From: Sulfurimonadaceae bacterium | GTDB taxonomy: Bacteria > Campylobacterota > Campylobacteria > Campylobacterales > Sulfurimonadaceae | Length of the DNA: 64,000 nt | Assembly (NCBI GenBank): GCA_016744905.1 | Contig: JADGDM010000001.1 | Span: forward strand, 1-64,000 | Direction: 5' to 3' | In this document: in pieces, positions 51,670 to 62,426 of the stretch | Numbering within the stretch: the first letter of the stretch is position 1 | Layout of the letters: each line of letters opens with the position of its first letter | Notes under the pieces: model-generated | What the model was told of the DNA's origin: nothing | The model's input: only the letters and a program-made list of their open reading frames with translations | Database searches by the model: none | Made by a program: the position numbers and the translations under genes

Positions 51670-53934
51670 GTGAGTAAAATTAATATAACTAACTTTACAA
51701 TTGATGGCCGTTCTGTAACAGCAAATCATGGTGAGACTATTTTAAATGTAGCGCGTAGAGAAGGAATATATATTCCAACTATGTGTTACATTGAGAAAAC
51801 AACACCATGTGCTTCTTGTCGTCTTTGTTCCGTTGAAGCTGTTGGCGTTGATGGCTTTGTACTATCATGTAATACTCCTCCAACGGAGGGTATTGAGATT
51901 GTAACAAATTCTGATAGCTTACAGACTGAACGTACCAACATTATGAAGCTTTATGATGTAAACCATCCTTTAGAGTGTGGAGTATGTGATAAGTCAGGGG
52001 AATGTGATCTTCAAAACAAAACTTTAGAGTTTGATGTTTCTCAACAAAACTTTACTGCACGTGATCAAGAACGTTCTATCGAAAACTGGGGATTGATTAA
52101 TTACAATCCATCTCTTTGTATTCTTTGTGAAAAATGTACACACGTCTGTAATGAAGTAATCGGTGATGATGCTATCGATCTTCAATTTGGTGGGTATAAG
52201 TCTAAGGTAGTTCCAAAAGACTCAGATATATTAGACTGTACTTTTTGTGGTGAATGTATCGCAGTATGCCCTGTTGGCGCGCTGGTAAGTTCTGAATTTC
52301 AATACAGCGCAAATGCTTGGGAATTGTCAAAAATTCCAGCAACTTGTGCCCATTGTAGTGCAGGATGCTCATTAGAGTATGAAGTGAAGACAGTAGGTGC
52401 TGCAACGGCCGGTCAGTCTGAAATCATGCGTGTAACCAATAACTTTGAATTTACCTCTCTTTGTGGAGCAGGAAGATTTGGATTTGATTTTGACAAACGT
52501 GATGTTAAAGATGTTAATGAATTTAATAAAGCCATTGAAAAATTCAAATCAGCAAATGCAATTAAATTTACATCTATGGTGACGAATGAAGAAGCAATGA
52601 TTCTAAATGCTCTTAAAGAGAAGTTAGGTCTTAAGCTATTTAATGAGGAAGCACGTAATTATCAAAAATTTATGCGTGCATATTCTAAAGTCAGTGGTAA
52701 ATTACATCATAGTGCAACGCTAGATGCAGTGAAACAATCTGACGCAGCGATTGTGATAGGTTCTCGAATCAGTACGGATAATCCAGGTGTACGTTACGCA
52801 TTAACTACTGCGTCACGTCATAATGGTGCAAAAGTGATTTATCTTCATCCTATGGAAGATGCACTGATGCAAAATGTCGTCACGCAGATGATTCGTTATG
52901 AAGTTGGTACAGAAGAGGGTGTCTTGGCTTTAATCGCTAAAGCACTTTTAACTGAGGCTGATCTTGATGAGACTTCACAAAACTTTTTAAATAGCTTAGA
53001 TGATGGCTACTTATGTGCTGAATCTAATGTTGGTGAAGAAGAGTTAGAAATGATTCAAAAATCACTTCGTCGTACGAAAAATAGAGTGATTATTTTAGGT
53101 AATGACGTGATTAATCATGACAGAGCTGAAAATATTGCACGAATAGCAGCTTTAATTGAGGAGTACACTGATTTTTCTCTTCTTATCGTTCCAAGTGAAG
53201 TTAATACCTTAGGTGTTTCACTGATTTGTGACTTAGACGAAGAAACTAGTGTTAATTCTGTCGTGGGTTACAATGCTAAAGCAGACTATACTGTTGCTTC
53301 ATTTGGTGAAGCAGACTTGAATGTGGCTGCACTTAATCAACAAGAGGGAACTTTTGTAAGTGTTGACAATCAAGTGCTACCAACGAATGTGGCAATCGCT
53401 TATGAGGGTTATACTCTAAATGAGATTGCTGGCGCGCTGGGTGTAGAAGCTGAATATAGCATTGATTATACGCCTCAGCTTCCACAAACATCTGGCTTTA
53501 AAGCCACTGCTTTTGATGATTTAGAAAATTTTCTAACTCATGATGGTAAGGATGTACGTGGTTATATTTTAGACAACGTTAATCGTGAAAAAAGTGTAAA
53601 ATTTGAACAAATAGCTGATCTACCAGAATTTAATGGAACGGTTATTTACAGTTCCAATCCAGTATTGCAATTTAATCCTTATACAGCAGATGCTAAACAA
53701 CTAGAATCTGATATCAGTTTACGTGGGTCTGCGCAATTTGCAGCAGCAGCACGTATCGCTGATGGTGATGAAGTAGAGATACAAACATCATTATCTTCAG
53801 TCATTAGAGTGTTTAAGTTAGATGCTGAGTTAAAAGGTACGGTTGCACTAAATCCTAACTTTGATTTGGGTCTTGAAAGAACTCTCGGATCATACCGTTA
53901 CGAGATAGCAAAAATAAATAGAGTGAGTAATTAA
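51670..53934 (+). CDS. nuoG: Complex I subunit NuoG, first copy
   Basis: The 754-residue protein has the 2Fe-2S domain (PTMCYIEKTTPCASCRLC), the His-Cys cluster N5 site (HPLECGVCDKSGECDL), the 2x4Fe-4S motifs CILCEKCTHVC and CTFCGECIAVC, and the extra N7 cysteines (CAHCSAGC, SLCGAG), then a degenerate molybdopterin-oxidoreductase fold. It begins with GTG after AAGGGG and ends overlapping the start of the second nuoG (TAATG). Confidence 0.94.
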   Translation: MSKINITNFTIDGRSVTANHGETILNVARREGIYIPTMCYIEKTTPCASCRLCSVEAVGVDGFVLSCNTPPTEGIEIVTNSDSLQTERTNIMKLYDVNHPLECGVCDKSGECDLQNKTLEFDVSQQNFTARDQERSIENWGLINYNPSLCILCEKCTHVCNEVIGDDAIDLQFGGYKSKVVPKDSDILDCTFCGECIAVCPVGALVSSEFQYSANAWELSKIPATCAHCSAGCSLEYEVKTVGAATAGQSEIMRVTNNFEFTSLCGAGRFGFDFDKRDVKDVNEFNKAIEKFKSANAIKFTSMVTNEEAMILNALKEKLGLKLFNEEARNYQKFMRAYSKVSGKLHHSATLDAVKQSDAAIVIGSRISTDNPGVRYALTTASRHNGAKVIYLHPMEDALMQNVVTQMIRYEVGTEEGVLALIAKALLTEADLDETSQNFLNSLDDGYLCAESNVGEEELEMIQKSLRRTKNRVIILGNDVINHDRAENIARIAALIEEYTDFSLLIVPSEVNTLGVSLICDLDEETSVNSVVGYNAKADYTVASFGEADLNVAALNQQEGTFVSVDNQVLPTNVAIAYEGYTLNEIAGALGVEAEYSIDYTPQLPQTSGFKATAFDDLENFLTHDGKDVRGYILDNVNREKSVKFEQIADLPEFNGTVIYSSNPVLQFNPYTADAKQLESDISLRGSAQFAAAARIADGDEVEIQTSLSSVIRVFKLDAELKGTVALNPNFDLGLERTLGSYRYEIAKINRVSN

Positions 53935-56423
53935 TGAGTGAAATTACGATTAACATTGATGGTAAAGACGTTCAGACGCAAGAAGGTGAGTTTATTCTTA
54001 ACGCTGCTCGTGCCAATGATATCTTTATCCCAGCAATCTGTTATCTAACACGTTGTAGTCCTACACTTGCTTGTCGTATCTGTTTAGTAGAAGCAGATGG
54101 CAAACAAGTATATGCTTGTAATGCCAAGGCAAAAGAAGGCATGCAAGTTACAACAAGTACTGAAAATATTGAGTTAGAACGTCGCGCTATAATGGAAGTT
54201 TATGATGTAAATCATCCTCTTCAATGTGGTGTGTGTGATCAATCTGGCGAGTGTGAACTTCAAAATTATACGTTAGAATTGGGTGTAGATGAGCAACATT
54301 ATGATGTGGCTGATGTAGCACGTGAGTCTATTGATTGGGGTCATCTTCATTACGATCCGGGTCTCTGTATTGTATGTGAACGTTGTGTGACTGCGTGTAA
54401 AGATATGATTGGTGACAACTCATTAAAAACTGTCGCACGTGGGGCAGGTCCTTTGGCTGATACGCATAAAGAGAATATGCCTAAAGATGCATACGCAATG
54501 TGGAATAAGTTAAACAAATCTGTCATTGGACTAACGTCAGGTGAAGAGATGCTTGACTGTACTTCATGTGGTGAGTGTTCTGCTGTTTGTCCTGTTGGCG
54601 CACTTGTAGACACACATTATATGTATACTTCAAATGCTTGGGAACATAAACAAATTCCTGCAACTTGTGGACACTGTTCTGCGGGTTGTCAAATATCTTA
54701 TGATACTAAACACACTTCTGTTGAAAATGCAGATGAGAAAATTTACCGTGTTATGAATGAGTGGAACTATGTATCACTTTGTGGTGCAGGACGTTATGGT
54801 TTCAATTATGAAAATGCAAAAGTACAAAAAGATGAAGTGGCTTTTGAAAAAGCGGTTGAAGCATTTAAAAATGCGTCAAGTGTTGCATTTACAAGTACAA
54901 TTACTAATGAAGAAGCATTCATTTTACAAAAACTAAAAGAGAAACTAGGTTTCAAATTGGTTAATAATGAAGCAAAATCATTCCAAACATTTATGAGTGA
55001 ATACTCTAAAATATCTGGAACAGCGGTATACGGTTCAACACTAAAAACAGCACATGATAGCAATTTTGTTATCTCTGTTGGTTCAGCACTTAAATCAGAT
55101 AATCCAAATGCACGTTATGCACTTAACAATTCGATGACAGTCAACAAAGGTGCGGGACTTTATTTCCACCCTGTTGTTGATCCTATCATTGATGGTATGG
55201 GTAAAAGCATTATGAGCATTAACCATGCACCACTTCAAGAAGAAGCAGTGTTATATCTTATCTTAGACCTATTTGCTGATAAGTCTAAATTACCAACTGA
55301 TGTTGCTGAATATATCGCATCATTTCACTCAATGAAAACGATTACAGTAACAGAGACTATTAAAGAAAAAGTAGTTGAGATGGTTAAAGAGATGAAGGTT
55401 AATGAAGAGACTGGTGAAGAAGAAGAAGTTGAAGTTGAAAAATCTAAAATGGTACCTAAGAAAGTTGATAAAGAGGTAGAAGTTGATGAAAATCGTCTAC
55501 TATCTATTGTTAATGTACCTAAGAAATTTGACGAGAATTTAGAAAAATTCTTGAAGAAAAAAGACAGCTTTACATTGATCGCTGGACCAGATCTTTACAA
55601 TCATGTAAATAGTAAAAACTTAGCACGTCTTCTTGGTCTAATTGAGAAGCACTCTAAATTTAATCTAGTTATGATTCCAACATTGACCAATACTTTAGGT
55701 GTTAGTATGATTTGTGATCTTGATGAGAGTAGTGAGTCTGCTTCTGTCGCTTATAACTGTGAAGGTGACTTCGTTCTTTCTGCATTGGGCAATGGTGACT
55801 TAGATATGCCAGCTCTTAATCAGCAAGAGGGAACACTAACAAGTATCAATAAACGTGTTAATCCAACCAATGCTGCACTTTCATATGGTGGCTATGAGTT
55901 AAATGATATCGCTAATGCTTTAGGTCTTGACTCTAAGTTAACTATTGATTATACAGTGCGCCTTGGCGAGTTAGATGGATTTGAAGCTCAAAGTTTTGAT
56001 GACCTCCCAAATCATTATGAAAATGATGGTAAAGAAGTTCGTGGTTATGTATTGGCTGAAATTTCTGCTGAAGTTGATAGTGATGAAAATGCTAAGGCAT
56101 TTGATGAGAATGCTAAAATGGATGGTGAGATTATCTATCTTGCAAATCCTGTTCGTCAATTCTCAGAATTTACAAACAAGTCAACAGAACTGGATGAAGT
56201 AGCTGGATTGTGTGTAAGTGAAGCATATTTAAAATCTCATTCACTAGAAAATGGTGATATGGTAGATGTTAAAACGGCTTTAGGTACACTTCGAGTTACG
56301 GTTGTAGTTGACAATAAAATCGATGGTGAGATAGCTTATCTGCCAACGTTTGACACTGAAATTAAATCTGAAGCACTGTTTGACGGTTACCGTTTTACTC
56401 AAGCTTCGATAACAAAGGGATAG
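53934..56423 (+). CDS. nuoG: Complex I subunit NuoG, second copy
   Basis: The 829-residue paralogue has the same cluster set: CYLTRCSPTLACRIC, HPLQCGVCDQSGECEL, CIVCERCVTAC, CTSCGECSAVC, and CGHCSAGC with SLCGAG. Compared with the first copy it has an insertion in about residues 465-520 that is rich in Glu, Lys and Val. It follows the first copy with a 1-base overlap and precedes nuoH by 1 base. Confidence 0.94.
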   Translation: MSEITINIDGKDVQTQEGEFILNAARANDIFIPAICYLTRCSPTLACRICLVEADGKQVYACNAKAKEGMQVTTSTENIELERRAIMEVYDVNHPLQCGVCDQSGECELQNYTLELGVDEQHYDVADVARESIDWGHLHYDPGLCIVCERCVTACKDMIGDNSLKTVARGAGPLADTHKENMPKDAYAMWNKLNKSVIGLTSGEEMLDCTSCGECSAVCPVGALVDTHYMYTSNAWEHKQIPATCGHCSAGCQISYDTKHTSVENADEKIYRVMNEWNYVSLCGAGRYGFNYENAKVQKDEVAFEKAVEAFKNASSVAFTSTITNEEAFILQKLKEKLGFKLVNNEAKSFQTFMSEYSKISGTAVYGSTLKTAHDSNFVISVGSALKSDNPNARYALNNSMTVNKGAGLYFHPVVDPIIDGMGKSIMSINHAPLQEEAVLYLILDLFADKSKLPTDVAEYIASFHSMKTITVTETIKEKVVEMVKEMKVNEETGEEEEVEVEKSKMVPKKVDKEVEVDENRLLSIVNVPKKFDENLEKFLKKKDSFTLIAGPDLYNHVNSKNLARLLGLIEKHSKFNLVMIPTLTNTLGVSMICDLDESSESASVAYNCEGDFVLSALGNGDLDMPALNQQEGTLTSINKRVNPTNAALSYGGYELNDIANALGLDSKLTIDYTVRLGELDGFEAQSFDDLPNHYENDGKEVRGYVLAEISAEVDSDENAKAFDENAKMDGEIIYLANPVRQFSEFTNKSTELDEVAGLCVSEAYLKSHSLENGDMVDVKTALGTLRVTVVVDNKIDGEIAYLPTFDTEIKSEALFDGYRFTQASITKG

Positions 56424-56424
56424 G

Positions 56425-57414
56425 ATGGATACAGCACTACTAGTTGAAACGGTTATAAAAATCGTTGTTATTCTCTTGGTATTTTCAGCGTTAGCTGGAT
56501 TTGGTACGTACTTTGAACGTAAAGTACTGGCATTTATGCAACGTCGTCTTGGGCCAATGAATGTTGGACCTTATGGACTTTTACAAATTGCAGCAGATGG
56601 TATTAAACTCTTTACAAAAGAGGATATTATTCCTGCTGGAGTAGTTCCACTTATATTTAAAATTGCACCAGTTATCACTGCAGCAACTGCTTTTATGGCA
56701 GCAGCAGCGATACCTTTTTTACCATCATTTACAATTTTCGGTTACGAAGTACACCCAATTGTAGCTGATATTAATATTGGTATTTTATATGTAATGGGAA
56801 TGATGGCTGTGGGTCTTTATGGTCCACTACTTGGTGGTTTAGCATCAAATAATAAATACTCACTTATCTCTACGGCGCGTGCGGTTGCGGTGTTTATCTC
56901 TTATGAGGTAGTAAGTGGTTTGGCAATTCTTGCACCACTTATGATGGTAGGTTCACTTTCATTACTTGATATTAATGATTATCAAGCAGGTGGAATAACA
57001 CACTGGATTGCATTTTCTCAGCCAGTAGCCTTTATTCTTTTCTGGATTGCTGCATTTGCTGAAACTGGTCGTACACCATTTCACCTAATCGCAAATGATC
57101 ATGAGTTGATTGATGGTTTTGGTACGGAGTATTCAGGTATGAGATGGGGTCTTTTCTTTATTGGTGAGTACGCAAATATGTTCTTTATCTCATTTGTAAT
57201 GGCGATAATGTTCTTAGGTGGATATGGAGATGGTAGTGTTGCCGGTGCTTTTGCACTTCTCGGTAAGGTTGCTTTCTTTTTCTTCTTTTTCTTATGGACA
57301 AGAGCAGCTTGGCCAGATGTTAGACCAGATCAATTGATGTGGTTAACATGGAAAGTTCTAATGCCACTAGCAGTAATTAACGTAGTTATTACTGGCTTTG
57401 TGTTGATGTTTTAA
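56425..57414 (+). CDS. nuoH: Complex I subunit NuoH
   Basis: The 329-residue membrane protein has about eight helices, KVLAFMQRRLGPMNVGPYG near the N-terminus (quinone site region) and AETGRTPFHLIANDHELIDGF, which replaces the usual PEAE loop. It forms the link between the arms at the quinone cavity. Spacing on both sides is 1-10 bases. Confidence 0.95.
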   Translation: MDTALLVETVIKIVVILLVFSALAGFGTYFERKVLAFMQRRLGPMNVGPYGLLQIAADGIKLFTKEDIIPAGVVPLIFKIAPVITAATAFMAAAAIPFLPSFTIFGYEVHPIVADINIGILYVMGMMAVGLYGPLLGGLASNNKYSLISTARAVAVFISYEVVSGLAILAPLMMVGSLSLLDINDYQAGGITHWIAFSQPVAFILFWIAAFAETGRTPFHLIANDHELIDGFGTEYSGMRWGLFFIGEYANMFFISFVMAIMFLGGYGDGSVAGAFALLGKVAFFFFFFLWTRAAWPDVRPDQLMWLTWKVLMPLAVINVVITGFVLMF

Positions 57415-57424
57415 GGGTTGATGT

Positions 57425-58036
57425 ATGAGTTTAGAACAATATAAAGATAGAAATGTCGGTGAACAAAACTACTATATGGTAGACATCGAAGATTATCCTA
57501 CTACTGGTTGGGGTAAATTTACACGTGTTGTAAAACGTACTTTCAGTGGTGAGTTATTTGTAGGACTATGGGTAGTGCTTCGTGAAATGATTAAATTTGA
57601 TATTCACACAGTATCTTACCCTCAAGAGAAGTTGCCTATTGGTCCACGTTATCGTGCGGTTCATAAGTTACTTCGCCTTTGGGAGTCAGGTTATGAGCGT
57701 TGTATCGGTTGTGGTCTTTGTGAAAAAATCTGTATATCAGATTGTATTCGCATGGACACTAAAATTGATGAGAATTCTCGTAAAGAAGTGACTGAGTATA
57801 CTATTAACTTTGGTCGTTGTATCTTCTGTGGTTACTGTGCTGAAGTTTGTCCAGAGCTTGCTATTGTACATGGTGGAAGATATGAAAATGCTTCTGAGCA
57901 ACGTGCCCACTTCGTACTTAAAGATGATATGTTGACACCTATGGACTTGCTAACACAACAGCAAGAATATCCAGGTTTTGGTGCAGTTATCCCAGGAACA
58001 GACAAGAGCGTTAAGAAAACGCCTCTTGCATATTAA
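57425..58036 (+). CDS. nuoI: Complex I subunit NuoI (2 x 4Fe-4S)
   Basis: The 203-residue protein has two four-Cys motifs, CIGCGLCEKIC and CIFCGYCAEVC, that bind clusters N6a and N6b. An upstream basic amphipathic segment attaches it to the membrane arm. An AAGGAG ribosome binding site after its stop codon serves the next gene. Confidence 0.95.
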   Translation: MSLEQYKDRNVGEQNYYMVDIEDYPTTGWGKFTRVVKRTFSGELFVGLWVVLREMIKFDIHTVSYPQEKLPIGPRYRAVHKLLRLWESGYERCIGCGLCEKICISDCIRMDTKIDENSRKEVTEYTINFGRCIFCGYCAEVCPELAIVHGGRYENASEQRAHFVLKDDMLTPMDLLTQQQEYPGFGAVIPGTDKSVKKTPLAY

Positions 58037-58045
58037 GGAGAGTTG

Positions 58046-58618
58046 ATGTTTGAAGCTATCGCTTTTTATACGTTTTCGTTTTTAACAATTTTAATGTTTA
58101 GCATTACAGTTATGACTTCACAAGCACTATATGCTTTAACAGCTATGGCTGCGGGTATGATTTTCATCTCAGCATTTTTCTTTATGTTAAGTGCTGACTT
58201 TTTAGGTGCTATTCAAATCATCGTATATACTGGTGCAGTTATGGCACTTTATGCATTTGGTATGATGTTCTTTGATACAACTAGAGAAGTTAAAGAAAAA
58301 ATTCAAAACAAAAATATTGTTTTTGTTTTAGGAACAATGGTGGCTCTTTTGGTTGTTGCAATCTTTATGGCTCCTGTCGTATCTGAAAATATTCATGCAC
58401 TTTATCCTATTCAAGAAGGTTTAGGTAATACTGAACAAGTAGGTATCGTACTTTTCACTAAATATTTGATTCCATTTGAGTTAGCGGCTATTATGCTTCT
58501 ATCTGCAATGATCTCAGGTATTGTTCTAGCTGGTAAGAAAATGGATAACTCTTTAACTCTTATGGCTGATGAAGAGATTGAACTTATGCAAGAAGCTAAT
58601 GAAAAGGTTAATTCATGA
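58046..58618 (+). CDS. nuoJ: Complex I subunit NuoJ
   Basis: The protein of about 190 residues has five hydrophobic helices, with QIIVYTGAVMALYAFGMMFFD, the NuoJ helix 3 region. ATG 58046 with AAGGAG is the preferred start, with TTG 58043 in frame just before it. Its stop overlaps the nuoK start. Confidence 0.92.
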   Translation: MFEAIAFYTFSFLTILMFSITVMTSQALYALTAMAAGMIFISAFFFMLSADFLGAIQIIVYTGAVMALYAFGMMFFDTTREVKEKIQNKNIVFVLGTMVALLVVAIFMAPVVSENIHALYPIQEGLGNTEQVGIVLFTKYLIPFELAAIMLLSAMISGIVLAGKKMDNSLTLMADEEIELMQEANEKVNS

Positions 58619-58923
58619 TGGAAATTGGTTTATCACACTACCTAATACTAACTACTATTCTTTTTTCAATTGGTTTAGTAGGTGTAATGAGACGTAAAAA
58701 TCTTCTAATGCTTTTCTTTGCAACAGAGATTTTACTAAATTCTGTAAATATCGGTTTTGCAGCTATCTCTTATTATATTGGTGACTTTACTGGTCAAATG
58801 TTTGCATTCTTCATCATCGCTATCGCTGCGTCTGAAGTTGCCGTGGGTCTTGGACTTCTTATTGTTTGGTTTAAAAGAACTGGCAATATCGATCTTGACT
58901 CTATGATATCGATGAAAGGATAA
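58615..58923 (+). CDS. nuoK: Complex I subunit NuoK
   Basis: The 102-residue protein has three helices and the Glu of the NuoK helix-2 motif in MLFFATEILLNSVNI, plus the second conserved Glu in AASEVAVGLGLLI. It starts at ATG 58615 (a second ATG lies at 58618) within an ATGA overlap with nuoJ. Confidence 0.95.
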   Translation: MMEIGLSHYLILTTILFSIGLVGVMRRKNLLMLFFATEILLNSVNIGFAAISYYIGDFTGQMFAFFIIAIAASEVAVGLGLLIVWFKRTGNIDLDSMISMKG

Positions 58924-58928
58924 TACAT

Positions 58929-60839
58929 ATGGAAATGTTACTCTATACAGCGCTCTTTTCACCGCTTGTAGGTTCACTTTTTGCTGCACTATTTAGTACA
59001 AGTAAAAAGACACTAATTGCTGGTGTAATTCCATCAGCTCTACTGTTTTTATCATTTATTAGTTCTGCGATTCTTTTAACGCACGTGCTTAATGGTGAGA
59101 CAGTTCAAGTTGAGATGATGACTTGGATGGCAACTGGTAATCTTTATATTCCATTTGGATTTGCAGTTGATCAAGTGTCTGTAACTATGATGATGGTTGT
59201 AACGATTGTTTCAACTGTTGTTCATGTTTACGCTATTGGTTATATGGATCATGACGCAGGATTTAATAGATTTTTTGCATGGTTATCTGCTTTCGTTTTC
59301 TCAATGTTAATTCTTGTAATGAGTGATAACTTTGCGGGTCTGTTTATTGGATGGGAAGGCGTTGGTCTATGTTCATGGGGTCTAATTGGTTTCTGGTTTC
59401 ACAAAGAAGTTGCAACTTGGGCTGCTAATGAAGCATTTATTATGAACCGTATTGCTGACCTTGCAATGTTAATTGGTATCTTTTTGGTTTATTGGAACAC
59501 AGGAACACTTCAATATACTGAAGCATTTGCTGCAATGCCATACCTAGATCACTCAATCGTAGTTATGATGGGTGTCTTTTTATTCATCGGTGCGATGGGT
59601 AAATCTGCACAATTCCCACTACACACATGGTTGGCAGATGCGATGGAGGGGCCAACACCGGTTTCTGCACTAATTCACGCCGCAACTATGGTTACAGCAG
59701 GGGTTTACCTTGTTGTTCGTGCAAATCCTATGTATGACCTGATTCCTGAAGTTGGTATCTTTATCGCTAGTTTAGGTGCTTTTGTTGCGATGTTTGCAGC
59801 CACCATGGCGCTGGTAAATCGTGATATGAAACGTATTATCGCTTACTCTACACTTTCACAACTTGGTTACATGTTTGTGGCTGCTGGATTGGGCGCTTAT
59901 TGGGTTGCACTATTTCACCTTATGGCTCACGCATTTTTCAAGGCACTGTTATTCCTAGGTGCTGGTAATGTAATGCATGCTATGGATGATGAACTTGATC
60001 CATTTAAGATGGGTGGTTTGAAGAAATCAATGAAATGGACTTGGATTATGATGACCCTTGCTTCTGTAGCATTAGCGGGTATCTATCCACTGGCTGGTTT
60101 CTTTTCTAAAGATCTTATCTTAGAAGTTGCTTTTGTTGAGCATCACTATATTCTATACACAGTACTTCTTTTAACTGCTGGTTTAACTGCATTCTACTCG
60201 TTTCGTTTAGTGGCACTTATCTTTCATGGTGAAGAGCGTCACTTAGAGCATGGTTTCCATCCTCATGAAGCGTATAAATTTATGTTATGGTTTATGGCTC
60301 CATTAGGTGTGTTAGCGGTTATCGCTGGTATGGTATTTAAATCTCCATACTTTGAGATGGTTACACAACTTCTACCAAGAACTGAATATCATATTCATAA
60401 TCCAGTAGTATTTTGGATTATGACTATTGGAACTCAGGTTTTTGTTATCGCTGCAATTGCTTATGCATACAGCAAATACAAAAATGCTAAAATTGATAAA
60501 AAAACAGAAGAAGGTTTCTTCTACCAAGTACTATTTAACCAGTACTATATTCCACAATTTTACGAAGAGTTCTTTGTAAAACCATATCGTGAGCTTTCTA
60601 GCATTTTGTGGAAGCAAGTTGATATGAAAATTGTTGATGCTTCTGTTGATGGTATCGCAAATATATTCTACAAAACAGGTGTTAATACACGTGGTATGTC
60701 AAGTGGAAATCTTTCAACCAATCTTAAATGGATGGTTGTTGGACTTGTAATCCTTCTTGCATTAGCGGTTGTTTTCGCAGTAATAGTACAAAATGGTGAC
60801 GCAGTCATCTCAGTACTACATGATTTAGGAGCTATATAG
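58929..60839 (+). CDS. nuoL: Complex I subunit NuoL, antiporter-like
   Basis: The 636-residue membrane protein has about 16 helices and the antiporter-like core, with the proton channel segments GWEGVGLCSWGLIGFW, KSAQFPLHTWLADAMEGPTP and AYSTLSQLGYM, followed by the C-terminal lateral helix. It carries out proton translocation at the end of the membrane arm. Its stop touches the ATG of nuoM. Confidence 0.95.
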   Translation: MEMLLYTALFSPLVGSLFAALFSTSKKTLIAGVIPSALLFLSFISSAILLTHVLNGETVQVEMMTWMATGNLYIPFGFAVDQVSVTMMMVVTIVSTVVHVYAIGYMDHDAGFNRFFAWLSAFVFSMLILVMSDNFAGLFIGWEGVGLCSWGLIGFWFHKEVATWAANEAFIMNRIADLAMLIGIFLVYWNTGTLQYTEAFAAMPYLDHSIVVMMGVFLFIGAMGKSAQFPLHTWLADAMEGPTPVSALIHAATMVTAGVYLVVRANPMYDLIPEVGIFIASLGAFVAMFAATMALVNRDMKRIIAYSTLSQLGYMFVAAGLGAYWVALFHLMAHAFFKALLFLGAGNVMHAMDDELDPFKMGGLKKSMKWTWIMMTLASVALAGIYPLAGFFSKDLILEVAFVEHHYILYTVLLLTAGLTAFYSFRLVALIFHGEERHLEHGFHPHEAYKFMLWFMAPLGVLAVIAGMVFKSPYFEMVTQLLPRTEYHIHNPVVFWIMTIGTQVFVIAAIAYAYSKYKNAKIDKKTEEGFFYQVLFNQYYIPQFYEEFFVKPYRELSSILWKQVDMKIVDASVDGIANIFYKTGVNTRGMSSGNLSTNLKWMVVGLVILLALAVVFAVIVQNGDAVISVLHDLGAI

Positions 60840-62426
60840 ATGTTAGAGCACATTTTATCTATTCTTATATTCTTTCCAGCACTTGCGGGTGCTCTAGGAT
60901 TTATTGTTAACAAAAACAGTATGCGCGCTTATGGTGTTACTGTTGGTGCGATTGAGTTTGCACTCTCTTTATGGTTATGGTTCTCATATGATTCTGGTGT
61001 ATCTGGAATGCAGTTTATGGAATCAGTTTCTATTATCCCAGCATTTGGTATCACTTACCTTTTAGGTATCGATGGTATTTCACTGTTTATTATAATTATG
61101 GCTTCATTTTTTACCATGATTGGTATTGCTTCATTAAGCCCTACTAAAAATGAGAAAAATCTAATCATTACACTTCTGTTTTTACAGATGACTATGATTG
61201 GTGTATTTGCTGCGCTTGATGCAATTATCTTTTATGTGTTTTGGGAACTTTCACTTGTACCGATGTTATATATCATCGGTGCATGGGGTGGACCAAAAAG
61301 AATTTATGCGTCAGTAAAATTCTTTTTATATACATTTACTGGTTCACTAGTAATGCTTGTAGGTATGCTATTTATGGCGTATTTCTATCACCAAGCAACA
61401 GGTCAATGGTCATTCTCAATTTTAGAGTGGTACAGACTTATTCTTCCTGAAACCTACCAGTTATGGTTATTTGTAGCATTCTTCTTTGGTTTTGCGATCA
61501 AGGTTCCTATGTTCCCATTCCATACTTGGTTACCATATGCTCACGGTCAAGCACCAACAATTGGTTCGGTTATTCTTGCAGCAGTTTTACTTAAAATGGG
61601 AACGTACGCGTTTATCCGTTTTTCATTACCACTGTTCCCAGATGCTTCTGTGTTCTTTATGATCCCAATCGCAGTGATCTCAATCATTATGATTATCTAC
61701 ACTGCTATGGTTGCTTATGCTCAAGAAGATATTAAACAAGTTGTTGCTTACTCTTCAGTTTCACATATGGGTGTTATTGTTCTTGGAACATTTGCACTAA
61801 ATGTTGAAGGTATTACAGGGTCTGTCTTTTTAATGATTGCTCACGGTATTGTATCTGGGGCACTGTTCTTACTTGTAGGTGTTATTTATGACAGACGTCA
61901 TACTAAACTTATGAGTGAGTTTGGTGGTTTAGCGAAGGTTATGCCTAACTACGCAATTATCTTCGGTATGATGATGATGGCTTCAGTTGGTATGCCACTA
62001 ACGATTAACTTTGTTGGAGAGTTTTTATCTCTACTAGGTTTTTATCAGCAGTCACACATGTTGACTCTATTAGCTGGTACGGCTATTATTGTTGGTGCTA
62101 TTTACATGTTAGCAGCATACAAAAAAGCTTTCTTTGGTGAAATTACTAATGAAGCAAATAGAAATTTACCAGATGTAAACAAGCGTGAGCTTGGTGCACT
62201 AATTCCATTAGTAATCATCATGGTATGGTTAGGTGTTTATCCTAAACCAGTTCTAGAGCCAATTAATAATTCAGTTGAGTCTATTGTTCAGCTTATGCAT
62301 GACAAAGCAATTACTCCTGCGGCAAAAGCAGCTATTCCAGATGTTTCAAAGCCAAAGCCAGTTATTCAAAGAGCACCTGCACATGCAGCTGCTAAACACA
62401 CCAGCGCTCACGAAGGAGGTCACTAA
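60840..62426 (+). CDS. nuoM: Complex I subunit NuoM, antiporter-like
   Basis: The 528-residue protein has about 14 helices and [39 protein letters not shown], and AYSSVSHMG, the antiporter core. The last 40 residues are an unusual Lys/Pro/Ala/His-rich tail ([13 protein letters not shown]). Its stop overlaps the nuoN start by one base. Confidence 0.95.
   Translation: MLEHILSILIFFPALAGALGFIVNKNSMRAYGVTVGAIEFALSLWLWFSYDSGVSGMQFMESVSIIPAFGITYLLGIDGISLFIIIMASFFTMIGIASLSPTKNEKNLIITLLFLQMTMIGVFAALDAIIFYVFWELSLVPMLYIIGAWGGPKRIYASVKFFLYTFTGSLVMLVGMLFMAYFYHQATGQWSFSILEWYRLILPETYQLWLFVAFFFGFAIKVPMFPFHTWLPYAHGQAPTIGSVILAAVLLKMGTYAFIRFSLPLFPDASVFFMIPIAVISIIMIIYTAMVAYAQEDIKQVVAYSSVSHMGVIVLGTFALNVEGITGSVFLMIAHGIVSGALFLLVGVIYDRRHTKLMSEFGGLAKVMPNYAIIFGMMMMASVGMPLTINFVGEFLSLLGFYQQSHMLTLLAGTAIIVGAIYMLAAYKKAFFGEITNEANRNLPDVNKRELGALIPLVIIMVWLGVYPKPVLEPINNSVESIVQLMHDKAITPAAKAAIPDVSKPKPVIQRAPAHAAAKHTSAHEGGH

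Noticed and set aside
53934-56423. Second nuoG as a pseudogene
   Set aside because: All cluster motifs are intact and the gene is tightly coupled to both neighbours, so it is likely functional.
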